The position numbers and the translations under genes are program-made. Below are positions 48,995 to 57,324 of a DNA stretch of 64,000 bases, piece by piece. How positions within the stretch are numbered: the first letter of the stretch is position 1; each line of letters begins with the position of its first letter. The stretch is from Nitrospirillum viridazoti CBAmc (lineage in GTDB: Bacteria > Pseudomonadota > Alphaproteobacteria > Azospirillales > Azospirillaceae): contig NZ_CP022113.1 in the NCBI RefSeq assembly GCF_000730165.1, positions 310,001 to 374,000 of the forward strand. Reading direction: 5' to 3'. The notes under the pieces were generated by a model that had not been told where the DNA came from, made no database searches, and was given only the letters and a program-made list of their open reading frames with translations.

Positions 48995-50146
48995 TCAGCC
49001 TGCCGGTGCCAAGGCGTTCAACAGGCTGGTGATGGCGATGTCGAAGGCGCGTTTGTTGATGGCCGTCACCAGATAGGGGTCGGAGGGGCCGGCAGGTGTG
49101 ACCAGGGTGAAGACTGCCCAGCCCTTGGCCGTGGCGATCACCGTTTGCCGAACCAGGGCGGAGCGCTGGCCCAGCGTCGCGGGGGCGTCCGCTGTCCAGA
49201 AGGAAACCCCGGCGGTGCCCGTCGGCACCTCTCGCAGCGCGCCGTCGGCGAAGCTGGCGCCCAGGTGCCGCATCCCGTTCGCCACCAGGTGCGCGATCTG
49301 GTCGGGGCCTCGGAAGCGGTCGCGCGGGGCGGTGTAGACGTTGATCATGCCGGCCCGATCCGCGCCCGTGCCATTGGACAGGCCCCAGGACTGGCAATCG
49401 GCATCAACGCTGTCATCAGCCCGCACTATCCAGGACGCCGGCACCTTGAAGCCCAGCTGGAAGACTTTGTTCAGGGCGACGTCCTGAAGGATTTCCATGG
49501 TGGGCTGGGGCTTCGCCTCCGTCAGCTTGAAGGAGGCGGCCGCCACCAGGAAGGCGTCCTCCGCCGCGGCGTAGCGGCGTTCGGGGGCGAAGCTGTGCAG
49601 CAGGTAGATGAACTTGCCATTCTTGAAAGTGCGCAGCCGGTACAGATAGGGCTGGCCTTGCACGCTGCGCGAGGCCAGCACGTCGGCGTTGCGTCCTGCG
49701 TCCGACGGGATGCTGCGGCGGGCCACCACCGTGTAATGGTTCGCCGCCATCCAGGGATCCAGCCAGTCCTCCGGCGCCACTTCGCGTTCGATCTGCTGGG
49801 CGTAGACCTCGGTGATGGCCTCCTGATTTTTTTCGCCATAACGGGCCAGCAGTTGCAGGCTGCCGTCCGCCTTGGCGGGCCGCCCGTCCTTCTCGAACCA
49901 CTGCCAGTCCTTGGGAATCATCAGCTCGAAGGCGAAGGCCGGAACCGGGCTGGGGAAAGCCTGGTGCAGATAGTCGCGCTCCACCTCCGCGCGGGTGGTT
50001 TGAACGGTGGTTCGCAGGTCGGCCATGGGTCGTTCCTTCGCGGTGATGGTCTCCGCGGCATGGGTACGCGGTGTAAGGACGGCAAGCAGCCCGGCCGCCA
50101 GGATGAAGAATAGGACGCCATGCTCCTGTCGGGCAGGGGAAGTCAC
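48995..50146 (-). CDS. Exported protein with two DcrB/DUF1795-like halves
   Basis: This 383-residue protein has a signal-like N-terminus (GVLFFILAAGLLAVLTPRTHA). Two similar regions follow, each opening like the Eag/DcrB fold: FAFELMIPKDWQWFEKDGRP (about residue 71) and FQLGFKVPASWIVRADDSVD (about residue 230). Each ends in a strand-rich part. Its GTG start overlaps the vgrG2 stop (GTGA) and follows AAGGGAGGTG. This coupling to vgrG2 implies joint function: immunity to, or periplasmic handling of, the vgrG2 C-terminal domain. Fold assignment is from pattern similarity to the EagR gene in this window, not a search. Confidence 0.7.
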   Translation of the reverse strand: MTSPARQEHGVLFFILAAGLLAVLTPRTHAAETITAKERPMADLRTTVQTTRAEVERDYLHQAFPSPVPAFAFELMIPKDWQWFEKDGRPAKADGSLQLLARYGEKNQEAITEVYAQQIEREVAPEDWLDPWMAANHYTVVARRSIPSDAGRNADVLASRSVQGQPYLYRLRTFKNGKFIYLLHSFAPERRYAAAEDAFLVAAASFKLTEAKPQPTMEILQDVALNKVFQLGFKVPASWIVRADDSVDADCQSWGLSNGTGADRAGMINVYTAPRDRFRGPDQIAHLVANGMRHLGASFADGALREVPTGTAGVSFWTADAPATLGQRSALVRQTVIATAKGWAVFTLVTPAGPSDPYLVTAINKRAFDIAITSLLNALAPAG

Positions 50147-52593
50147 GGGGCACCTCCCTTGGGGGCGGGGCCTATGCTGGCGTCCAGGCCGGTCTTGATG
50201 CCCAGGCCGGCCTCGATGTCGCCGAAGATGCCAGCATGCGTCCGCTGGTCCACCCGGTCGTAGTAGCCGTAGCCCCCGGCGCCGATGCCGGCGCTGCCGG
50301 CGGAGACGCCCTGTTCGCCCTTCACGGCGATGGTCCAGTCATCGGGCACGCCCGGCAGCCAGCCGATGGGGATGGTCACGTTCTCTTCCGCGCTGGCCTG
50401 GGCCACGCGGGCGCCGGCCTTGCCGCCCAGCGCGGCGCCGACATAGCGGCCGTCGTCCCCCAGCAAGGCTTGGCCCTTGGCGTCGGCGGAGAACAGCTCG
50501 CCCGTGCCCTTCACCCCGAGGCCACCCTTGTTCAGGTCGCCCGCGATACCTTCGCCGGTGACGCGCTGCATGGCGGCCTTGGCCTCACCCTGGGCGCCCA
50601 GGCCGTTGGTGGTCACCCCGGCGTGGCCGGTGCCCTCGGCCGCGAAGATGTCCATGCCGCCGGAAATCTCGCCCCAGCTGTTCTTGCCCTTGGCCGAGAT
50701 GCGGGCCATGGCGATTTCGCCCTTGGCGTCCACGGTGGCCTTGGTCGGGTCGGCGTGGGCGGTGATCGACCCTTCCGCGCCCATGACCTTGGCGGTGACG
50801 GGACCGGTGGTTTTGTTGGCCGCCCAGGCGGAGCCCTCGGCCTTGAAGTCCTGGCCCGGCGGCTTGGCCGGGGCCGGCTCCTTCATGTTCAGCCAGATCT
50901 TGCCGCCCTTGTGGCGGATGCCATCCTTGTCCATCACCACGGTGCTGCCGTTGCTGGACAGGATGATGTTGTCCGGCGTGAACTGGATGGAGCTGTTGCC
51001 CACCTTGAAGGCCAGCACTTGCCCCGCCTGGCGCACCGACGCCTTGGTCACCGTCTCGAAGGCGTTGTTCTGGACGACCACGGAGAGGTCTTTTTGGGAG
51101 TGGAAGGCGATCTCTTCGGCGCCGGCCTTGTCTTCCAGGGTGAAGAGGTTGAAGCCGCCGCCCCCGGGGCTGCTGGCGGTGCGGAAGGTGGTCTGGGTTT
51201 TCTGGGCGGGCAGGCCGAGGGGGGCGGTGGTTTCGGAATTGGGGACGGAGCCCAGGATGACGGGGCGGTCCGGGTTGCCCTCCAGGAAGGCGACGACGAC
51301 CTCCATGCCCATGCGGGGGATGGTCTGGGCACCGAAGCCGCGACCGGCCCAGCCCTGGGCGACGCGGACCCAGCAGGAACTGCCCTCGTTGGACTGGCCG
51401 CGCCGGTCCCAGAAGAACTGCACCTTCACCCGGCCATGCTTGTCCGTGTGGATCTCCTGGCCCTTGGGGCCGACCACGACGGCGGTCTGCAGGCCGGAGA
51501 TGGTGGGTCGGGGGGTGACGCGGCGGGGCACGAAGGGGGTGGCGGCCGGCAGGCAGGTGAAGTGATTGGCGTAGCCGGAGTGGCTGGCGCCGCCGCCCTC
51601 ATAGCTGAGGTCGCTGGCCCGGTGGCTGGCGGAGAGCACGACATAGGCGCCGTTCTCGGCGGCGACGGGATGGTCGGTCAGCTGGAAGCGGCCGCAGGGG
51701 GTCATGGAGCGGCAGTCGCTGGCGCCCTGCACCGTCTCGCGCTCGACCTCCTCCGCCTGCATGGCCAGCTTGGCGCGGCGCTCGCCATCGCCGGCGCTGT
51801 CGTGCAGGCCGGGATAGTCGAAGTGCTCGTGCTGGGGGTCCTGAGTGTAGCTGGAGACGGTGGGGACGGTCTGCTTCAGGTCCAGCTTGCTGGTCTGGAA
51901 GTTGTAGTCGGTCATGGCCCAGGCGCTGGCCTGGTAGGCATGGCTGCGGTGCCACTCGGTGATGTGGTTGGAGCGGGAGGAGGTGGCGCTGAAGGGGATC
52001 AGGGGCTCATCCCCCGTCTGGTAGGCGGAAGTCTGGGCGCCCAGGACCAGGGTGTGCTTCCCCGCCTCGTGGCGGAAGAAGTAATAAAGGCCGTCCTCCT
52101 CCATCAGGCGGGAGACGAAGGCGAAGTCGGTCTCGCGGTACTGCACGCAGTACTCGCGCGGGGGCGGGGCGCTGACGCCGGAGAAGTCGTACTGGGTGAC
52201 GCCCAGCTCGCCGAAGATGGTCTCCAGGATGTCGAGCGTGGTCTTGTTCTGGAAGATGCGGCAGTCGCTGGTGCGGGTCAGGAACCACAGGCGGGGGACG
52301 ACGCGCAGGACATAGTGGCGCTGCCCGCGCGAGGCGGCGTGGCCGCCGGTGAGCGAGGCGACGATGCCGTTGAAGACGCGGTAAACGCCGTCATCCAGGC
52401 GCAGCTTCAGGTCCACGCTCTGCGCCACCAGGGCGGCGGGGTCGACGTTGTCGTCCATGGCGCGCACGGTCGCGCGGAACTCGAAGGGCGTGGAGATACC
52501 CTCCGCCCCCTCCAGCGCCTCCAGCAAAAGCTGGTCGGGCCCCAAGGGGCTCTCGATCCCCAGCAACCGTTCCGCTTGCGTGTAACCGTCCAT
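50143..52593 (-). CDS. vgrG: VgrG spike protein, second copy with novel C-terminal extension
   Basis: The 816-residue protein repeats the vgrG1 spike (gp27-like, gp5-like and needle domains) over about 510 residues and then continues. The needle ends near IILSSNGSTVVMDKDGIRHK, and a linker (KEPAPAKPPGQDFKAEG) leads into about 230 residues rich in glycine and alanine: ITAHADPTKATVDAKGEI, GLGVKGTGELFSADAKGQALL, VTIPIGWLPGVPDDWTIAV, GSAGIGAGGYGYYDRVDQ and HAGIFGDIEAGLGIKTGLDA. I recognise no enzyme. This is an evolved VgrG whose tail is the likely cargo. It is first in the leftward effector arm, and the next gene overlaps its stop. ATG 52593 follows GAGGATTTG. Confidence 0.93.
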   Translation of the reverse strand: MDGYTQAERLLGIESPLGPDQLLLEALEGAEGISTPFEFRATVRAMDDNVDPAALVAQSVDLKLRLDDGVYRVFNGIVASLTGGHAASRGQRHYVLRVVPRLWFLTRTSDCRIFQNKTTLDILETIFGELGVTQYDFSGVSAPPPREYCVQYRETDFAFVSRLMEEDGLYYFFRHEAGKHTLVLGAQTSAYQTGDEPLIPFSATSSRSNHITEWHRSHAYQASAWAMTDYNFQTSKLDLKQTVPTVSSYTQDPQHEHFDYPGLHDSAGDGERRAKLAMQAEEVERETVQGASDCRSMTPCGRFQLTDHPVAAENGAYVVLSASHRASDLSYEGGGASHSGYANHFTCLPAATPFVPRRVTPRPTISGLQTAVVVGPKGQEIHTDKHGRVKVQFFWDRRGQSNEGSSCWVRVAQGWAGRGFGAQTIPRMGMEVVVAFLEGNPDRPVILGSVPNSETTAPLGLPAQKTQTTFRTASSPGGGGFNLFTLEDKAGAEEIAFHSQKDLSVVVQNNAFETVTKASVRQAGQVLAFKVGNSSIQFTPDNIILSSNGSTVVMDKDGIRHKGGKIWLNMKEPAPAKPPGQDFKAEGSAWAANKTTGPVTAKVMGAEGSITAHADPTKATVDAKGEIAMARISAKGKNSWGEISGGMDIFAAEGTGHAGVTTNGLGAQGEAKAAMQRVTGEGIAGDLNKGGLGVKGTGELFSADAKGQALLGDDGRYVGAALGGKAGARVAQASAEENVTIPIGWLPGVPDDWTIAVKGEQGVSAGSAGIGAGGYGYYDRVDQRTHAGIFGDIEAGLGIKTGLDASIGPAPKGGAP
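51064..52593 (-). repeat. 1.53-kb direct repeat, copy 2 (vgrG2)
   Basis: This is the counterpart of 46981-48510 at a constant offset of 4083 bases. The near-identity over 1.5 kb, including synonymous positions, indicates recent duplication or continuing gene conversion rather than selection on protein alone. Confidence 0.88.
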
Positions 52594-53551
52594 CAAATCC
52601 TCGTATGCCCGGCGGACGGATGCGCGCCGAACGTCCTCAGTCGCGGCGGTATGGCCGCCTGGCTGCTACTGTCATCGTCTGTTAACCCACCGTTCACACG
52701 GTGTGATTTCAAAACCTTCCAAACCGCTCCTGTAACTTCGGCGCGACACAGAACTATGGGCCGGCGGCGGGGCGTCAAGGGCCGGGCGCGCCGGCCGCGG
52801 TTCCTATGCCGTCATGAATAAGGCAAGAAAGTGACGCAATTTATTCTTTAACCGGAGATGAATGAGAGGCGGCTTCATGTTGATGTGGCTTTAAAAATCG
52901 GCCGTTACTGTAGAATTGAACGCCCGTGCTTCGATTCTGATTTGCTGCCGGCGCCTTGGCCATTCCACGAAGGGTTACGCCCTTCCGATATAGGAAGCTT
53001 GATGCCTCATATACCGATGGCGGTCCAAATTGCCGGCCGGAACGGCGACCTTCACCGCAAGGCGAAGAGAAACCCTAGGGATTCAGCGCGATTCACGGGG
53101 GTAGGCACCTTCGTATTAACGCGTTATTGAGTTGGACTGAGGGGTGGAAAGCTGGTTCCAAGGGGTGCCGCGACACCAGTTTTCGGGGTCATATGACCTA
53201 TGTTTTGCAGATATATATCCGCTTCATCCCTGCGGTTATAGAACCAGTGGATAAGGAATAGGCTTCCGTAATTTCCTCAGCAATTACAAAGGCGATTGCT
53301 TAAAATATCAATTAAAATTGTGTTCAAAATATACTTTGAAGCTATGCCCTATGACTGGGCTCTGGTGCGGATCGCCCCTATCTCTACCTCTATCTGGATA
53401 CGCCACCGAGAACCGTTTCTGGGGGGTCGACGGAACTATCTTCCGAATTATATCAGCGTGCATTGCTTGGTAAATTTATCGTTAAAAGATTGGACACGTT
53501 GTCGACCTCTCAGTGACGTCGCCAATGCCGTCCTTGCGCAGCGAGGATCAG
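52594..53551. other. AT-rich divergent intergenic region of the T6SS locus
   Basis: About 960 bases separate vgrG2 (minus) from tagH (plus). The part from about 52810 to 53500 is clearly richer in A and T than the rest of the window. A 13-base palindrome TCACACGGTGTGA lies at 52694-52706, about 100 bases before the vgrG2 start. One 90-codon frame (52858-53130, plus) has no family character and a poor start. No clear -24/-12 promoter was found by eye. The region probably holds the divergent promoters of both T6SS arms. Confidence 0.6.
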
Positions 53552-55276
53552 ATGGCCCTTGTCTTACGTGTTATTTCGGCCGGGGACTGCTCCATATCCG
53601 AGGGCGAAACCCGCGTCTGCGATGGCGCCAGTTTCACCATTGGCCGTGGCGCCGAGAACGACTGGGTGGTCAACGACCCCCAGCGCCACCTGTCGAAGCA
53701 GCACTGCCGGATAGAGCTGCGCGGCCAGACCTATTTCGTGACGGACACCAGCACCAACGGCGTCTACGTCGGCGGGGCGGCCGCGCCCCTGGGCCGGGGC
53801 AACAGCCAGCCGGTGAACGACGGCGATGTCATCAATCTGGGCCCCTGCACCCTGCGCCTGGAAATCAGCGACCAGCCGTCGGCCTCGGTGTCCCCCATGG
53901 CGACGATGACCAGCGCCGGCCGTGTCGCCGGCATCGGCCATCCCCTGTCCGGATCGGGCATGACCAGCGGCGCCCTGGCCGACCCGGACATGGAATACGG
54001 CCTGGAGGGGCTGAACAACGGCCGTACCGGCTATGTCCCCTCGCTGACCCAGGTCCTGGCCGGCGACCGCGTCGCCGAGATGCAGCTGACCGACATGCTG
54101 GGGGAAGGGGAGGCGGAGGTGGAGGCGCCGTTCGGTGGCGCGCTGGCCCCGTCGCTGGCCGCCCATTCCGGTACCGGCGCCTATTTCGAGGCGCCTGAGG
54201 TCAAACACCCCGTCATTCCCATGGACTGGCAGGCCGAGGGCGTCGAAGGCGTCGGCGCGCAGGATGAGCTGGAGTCCGTCAGCGCCGCCGCCCAGGTGAT
54301 GGCGGAAGCCTTCGCCGGGACCCGCAACGGCCAGGCGACGGCCCGCATGGCCAGCCCGGCCGTTTCCAGCCCCACCCCGGCGGGTCCGGTCAATGGCGCC
54401 CCAGTCAATGGCGCCTCGGTCAATGGCGCCGGCGCCACCATCCTGCCCATCAATCCGGCCGCCACCCCGGTGCGGCCCCAGCCGGTGGCCACCCCCGTGG
54501 CGCCGGTCCCTTCCGTTTCCCCCGCCGTCGCGCCCGTCGTGGGGCTGGGCACCATGAACCCGGCGGCGCTCGCCACGCCGGCCGTGGCCCCGGTGGCGCA
54601 GCCCGTCCCGGTCGCTCCGCCGCAGCCGGCGGCGCAGGCCTCGCCCCTTACCCAGGCTCAGGCCCAGTCGGGGCCTACCCAGACCCCCACCCCCCAGAGC
54701 CCGCCTCCCCAGATCCCGAACGACGTGTTCGAGGCCTTCCTGGCCGGCGTCGGCCTGCCGCTGGACGCGGTGGATGCATCCGACGCCCCGGCGCTGATGC
54801 ACAAGATGGGCGTCGCGCTGCGCGAGGCGGTCAACGGCCTGCGTGAGCTGCTGGAACTGCGCGCCTTCCTGAAATCCGAGTTCCGCATCGAGCACACGCT
54901 GCTGCGCGCCAAGGAGAACAACCCCCTGAAGTTCTCCGCCAACCTGGACGGCACGCTGTCCGTGCTGATCGGACGGCGGGTCATGGGCTTCATGGACGCG
55001 CCGGAGGCCATCCGCGAAAGCCTGCGCGACATCAAGGCCCATGAGGTGGCCCTGATCGCCGGCATGAAGACGGTGGTGGGCGACGTGCTGGAACAGCTGT
55101 CGCCCGAGACCATCAAGAACGACGTCAGCGCCTCCATGCTGCCGCAGGTGCACAAGGCCCGCTGCTGGGAACGGTACGAGCAGGTCCACCAGCGCATGAT
55201 GGGCGAACAGTCGTCGGGACCGCCCCTCGGCAGCAAGTTTTCCTCCGCCTACACCCAGCAGTTCAGAAGCCTCTGA
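53552..55276 (+). CDS. tagH: TagH, T6SS-associated FHA-domain protein
   Basis: The 574-residue protein has an N-terminal FHA domain that binds phosphothreonine (CDGASFTIGRGAENDWVVND, HLSKQHCRIELRGQTYFVTD, TSTNGVYVGG) and a C-terminal TagH domain (VFEAFLAGVGLPLDAVDAS, FRIEHTLLRAKENNPLKFSA, APEAIRESLRDIKAHEVALI, then ARCWERYEQVHQRM). A long proline/alanine linker (residues about 250-390) joins them, with short VNGA repeats. It links threonine-phosphorylation signalling to T6SS activation. ATG 53552 has GAGGATCAG upstream; GTG 53513 or ATG 53525 are alternatives. Confidence 0.92.
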   Translation: MALVLRVISAGDCSISEGETRVCDGASFTIGRGAENDWVVNDPQRHLSKQHCRIELRGQTYFVTDTSTNGVYVGGAAAPLGRGNSQPVNDGDVINLGPCTLRLEISDQPSASVSPMATMTSAGRVAGIGHPLSGSGMTSGALADPDMEYGLEGLNNGRTGYVPSLTQVLAGDRVAEMQLTDMLGEGEAEVEAPFGGALAPSLAAHSGTGAYFEAPEVKHPVIPMDWQAEGVEGVGAQDELESVSAAAQVMAEAFAGTRNGQATARMASPAVSSPTPAGPVNGAPVNGASVNGAGATILPINPAATPVRPQPVATPVAPVPSVSPAVAPVVGLGTMNPAALATPAVAPVAQPVPVAPPQPAAQASPLTQAQAQSGPTQTPTPQSPPPQIPNDVFEAFLAGVGLPLDAVDASDAPALMHKMGVALREAVNGLRELLELRAFLKSEFRIEHTLLRAKENNPLKFSANLDGTLSVLIGRRVMGFMDAPEAIRESLRDIKAHEVALIAGMKTVVGDVLEQLSPETIKNDVSASMLPQVHKARCWERYEQVHQRMMGEQSSGPPLGSKFSSAYTQQFRSL

Positions 55277-55394
55277 ACCGCCTGGGATCCGCCTTCGTCC
55301 CCGCCTGGCACCCGCCTCACTTCCACCCGTCCGCCAGCCGCCTGGGGATAACCCCAGCCCCGAGACTGCCCAGACTAACAGGGTCCTCTAGACG

Positions 55395-55970
55395 ATGCCT
55401 TTCGCCACGACCACCGCCCGCCGCTCCACCCTGCACCCCATGGGCCGCGCGGCCCTCGCCACCATGCTCGCCGGCGCCGTCCTGCAGCTGGCGGCCTGCT
55501 CGCACGAGCCGCCGCCCCCGCCGCCGGTGCGCACCACCGTGCCGGTATCGATCAACGTCGGGCCCGACGCCAATCCCGACACGCTGGGCCGTCCGTCGCC
55601 CATCGTGACGCGCGTCTACCAGCTGGCGTCCAAGGACAAGTTCACCATCGCCGCCCCCATCCAGCTGATACAGCACGATACCCAGGCCCTGGGCACCGAT
55701 CAGCTGGGCCGGGACGAGTTCGTGCTGCAGCCGGGCGACAAGAAGCAGATGGTCCTGCCGCAGAACGACAAGGTGCACTACGTCGGCATCGTCGCCGCCT
55801 ATCGCGCCATCGACCAGGCCAACTGGCGCGAGGTCGTGGCCCTGCCGGACACCGGCCCGGTGACGCTGAACGTCACCATCGGCGCCAACGGCCTGGTGGT
55901 GAAGCGCGACACGGCCGACGCCGGCACCCCGCCGGGCGCCGCCGCGTCCAAGCGCACCCCCACCAAGTGA
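55395..55970 (+). CDS. tssJ: TssJ, T6SS outer-membrane lipoprotein
   Basis: The 191-residue protein has a lipoprotein signal ending in a lipobox (LQLAAC, lipidated Cys35), then a proline-rich spacer and the TssJ transthyretin-like fold (VRTTVPVSINVGPDANPDT, VTRVYQLASKDKFTIAAP, EFVLQPGDKKQMVLPQNDKV, HYVGIVAAYRAIDQANWREV). TssJ anchors the TssL-TssM complex to the outer membrane. An internal ATG at 55440 could be the true start and would give a more usual signal length. It is 118 bases after tagH and 10 before tssK. Confidence 0.92.
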   Translation: MPFATTTARRSTLHPMGRAALATMLAGAVLQLAACSHEPPPPPPVRTTVPVSINVGPDANPDTLGRPSPIVTRVYQLASKDKFTIAAPIQLIQHDTQALGTDQLGRDEFVLQPGDKKQMVLPQNDKVHYVGIVAAYRAIDQANWREVVALPDTGPVTLNVTIGANGLVVKRDTADAGTPPGAAASKRTPTK

Positions 55971-55980
55971 GGCCCCGGCC

Positions 55981-57324
55981 ATGATGTCCGCCAACCGCGT
56001 GGTCTGGACCGAGGGCATGTTCCTGCGGGTCCAGCATTTCCAGCAAGCCGACCGCCATGTGGAACGGCTGCTGCACGCGCGCACCGAACCGCTGACCCCC
56101 TTCTCCTGGGGCCTGAGCGAGCTGACCATCAACCGGGAACTGCTGGGCATCGGCAAGTTCGCCATCGTCTCCGCCAAGGGCATCCTGCCCGACGGCACGC
56201 CCTTTTCCATTCCGGACGAGGCCGATCATCCGCCGCCGCTGGAACTGTTCGACACCACCAAGAACTGCGTCATCTACCTGACGCTCCCCGTGCGCCAGCC
56301 GGGCGGGGCCGAGGTGGGGCTGACCAACTCCGAGGACGCCATCACCCGCTTCGTCCCGGCGCGGTATGAGGCCGAGGACGCCAACCTGGGCAGCGACCAG
56401 GCGGCCGCCATGGATGTCGCCCGCTTGCGCCTGCGCTTGGCGCCGGAGACGCAGCCGTTGGCGGGGTATGAGAAGATCGCCATCGCCCGGGTGGTCGAGG
56501 TGCGGTCCGACCGCGCCATCATCCTGGATGAGCAGTTTATCGCCCCGGTCACTTCGGTCGCGGCCCAGGCGCCGCTGGCCGCCTTCCTGACCGAGCTGCA
56601 GGCCCTGATCCAGCACCGGGCTGAGGCCCTGGCCGGCCGTCTGTCCGGCCCCTCGGCCAAGGGGGCGGCGGAGATCGCGGACTTCCTGCTGCTGCAGACC
56701 GTGAACCGGTATGAGCCGCTCCTGCGCCATTACGCCGCCACCGCCCCCATGCTGCATCCGGAGCGGTTCTACCGCCTGTGTGTCGAGGTGGCGGGGGAAC
56801 TGGCCACCTTCACCACCGAGGCCAAGCGCGCGGCCGTCTTTCCGGAATACCGGCACGAGGATTTGCAGAACACCTTCCGGCCCGTCTTCTCCGACCTGCG
56901 CGCCTCCCTGAGCGCCGTGCTGGAGCAGACCGCCGTTTCCATCCCGCTGCAGGCCCGCCGCCACGGCATCAAGGTCGGCGTCATCGTCGACCGGTCGCTG
57001 CTGTTCAACGCCACCTTCGTGCTGGCGGTGAACGCGGACATGCCGGTGGAGCACCTGCGCCGCGTCTTCCCCAACCAGGTGAAGATCGGCCCGGTGGAAC
57101 AGATCGCCCAGCTGGTGAACGTGGCGCTGCCCGGCATCAATGTCCGGCCCCTGCCGGTGGCGCCCCGCCAGCTTCCATACCGCAGCGGCCAAGTCTTCTT
57201 CGAACTGGACCGCAGCAGCCAGCATTTCAAGCAGCTTCAGAAGTCCGGCGGCATCGCTCTGCATCTGGCGGGTGATTTTGCGCAGATCGAAATGGAGCTG
57301 TGGGCCATCAAGGGGGGTGCGTGA
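55981..57324 (+). CDS. tssK: TssK, T6SS baseplate component
   Basis: The 447-residue baseplate subunit starts ANRVVWTEGMFLRVQHFQQADRH, the TssK signature. Further conserved parts are LSELTINRELLGIGKFAIVS, ADFLLLQTVNRYEPLLRHYA, HPERFYRLCVEVAGELATFT and RSGQVFFELDRSSQHFKQLQ. TssK connects the baseplate to the TssJLM membrane complex. A second ATG follows the first directly. The stop overlaps the tssL start by one base. Confidence 0.95.
   Translation: MMSANRVVWTEGMFLRVQHFQQADRHVERLLHARTEPLTPFSWGLSELTINRELLGIGKFAIVSAKGILPDGTPFSIPDEADHPPPLELFDTTKNCVIYLTLPVRQPGGAEVGLTNSEDAITRFVPARYEAEDANLGSDQAAAMDVARLRLRLAPETQPLAGYEKIAIARVVEVRSDRAIILDEQFIAPVTSVAAQAPLAAFLTELQALIQHRAEALAGRLSGPSAKGAAEIADFLLLQTVNRYEPLLRHYAATAPMLHPERFYRLCVEVAGELATFTTEAKRAAVFPEYRHEDLQNTFRPVFSDLRASLSAVLEQTAVSIPLQARRHGIKVGVIVDRSLLFNATFVLAVNADMPVEHLRRVFPNQVKIGPVEQIAQLVNVALPGINVRPLPVAPRQLPYRSGQVFFELDRSSQHFKQLQKSGGIALHLAGDFAQIEMELWAIKGGA

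Noticed and set aside
46981-52593. Transposon as cause of the 1.53-kb repeats
   Set aside because: No transposase or terminal inverted repeats are seen; the repeat is the vgrG coding sequence itself.
50236-52821. 861-codon plus-strand frame antisense to vgrG2
   Set aside because: It mirrors the vgrG coding pattern, and an equivalent frame lies over vgrG1 because the DNA is duplicated; no independent evidence of coding.
52858-53130. 90-codon frame in the AT-rich T6SS gap
   Set aside because: No convincing ribosome site at normal spacing, no recognisable motifs, and it lies in a probable promoter region.
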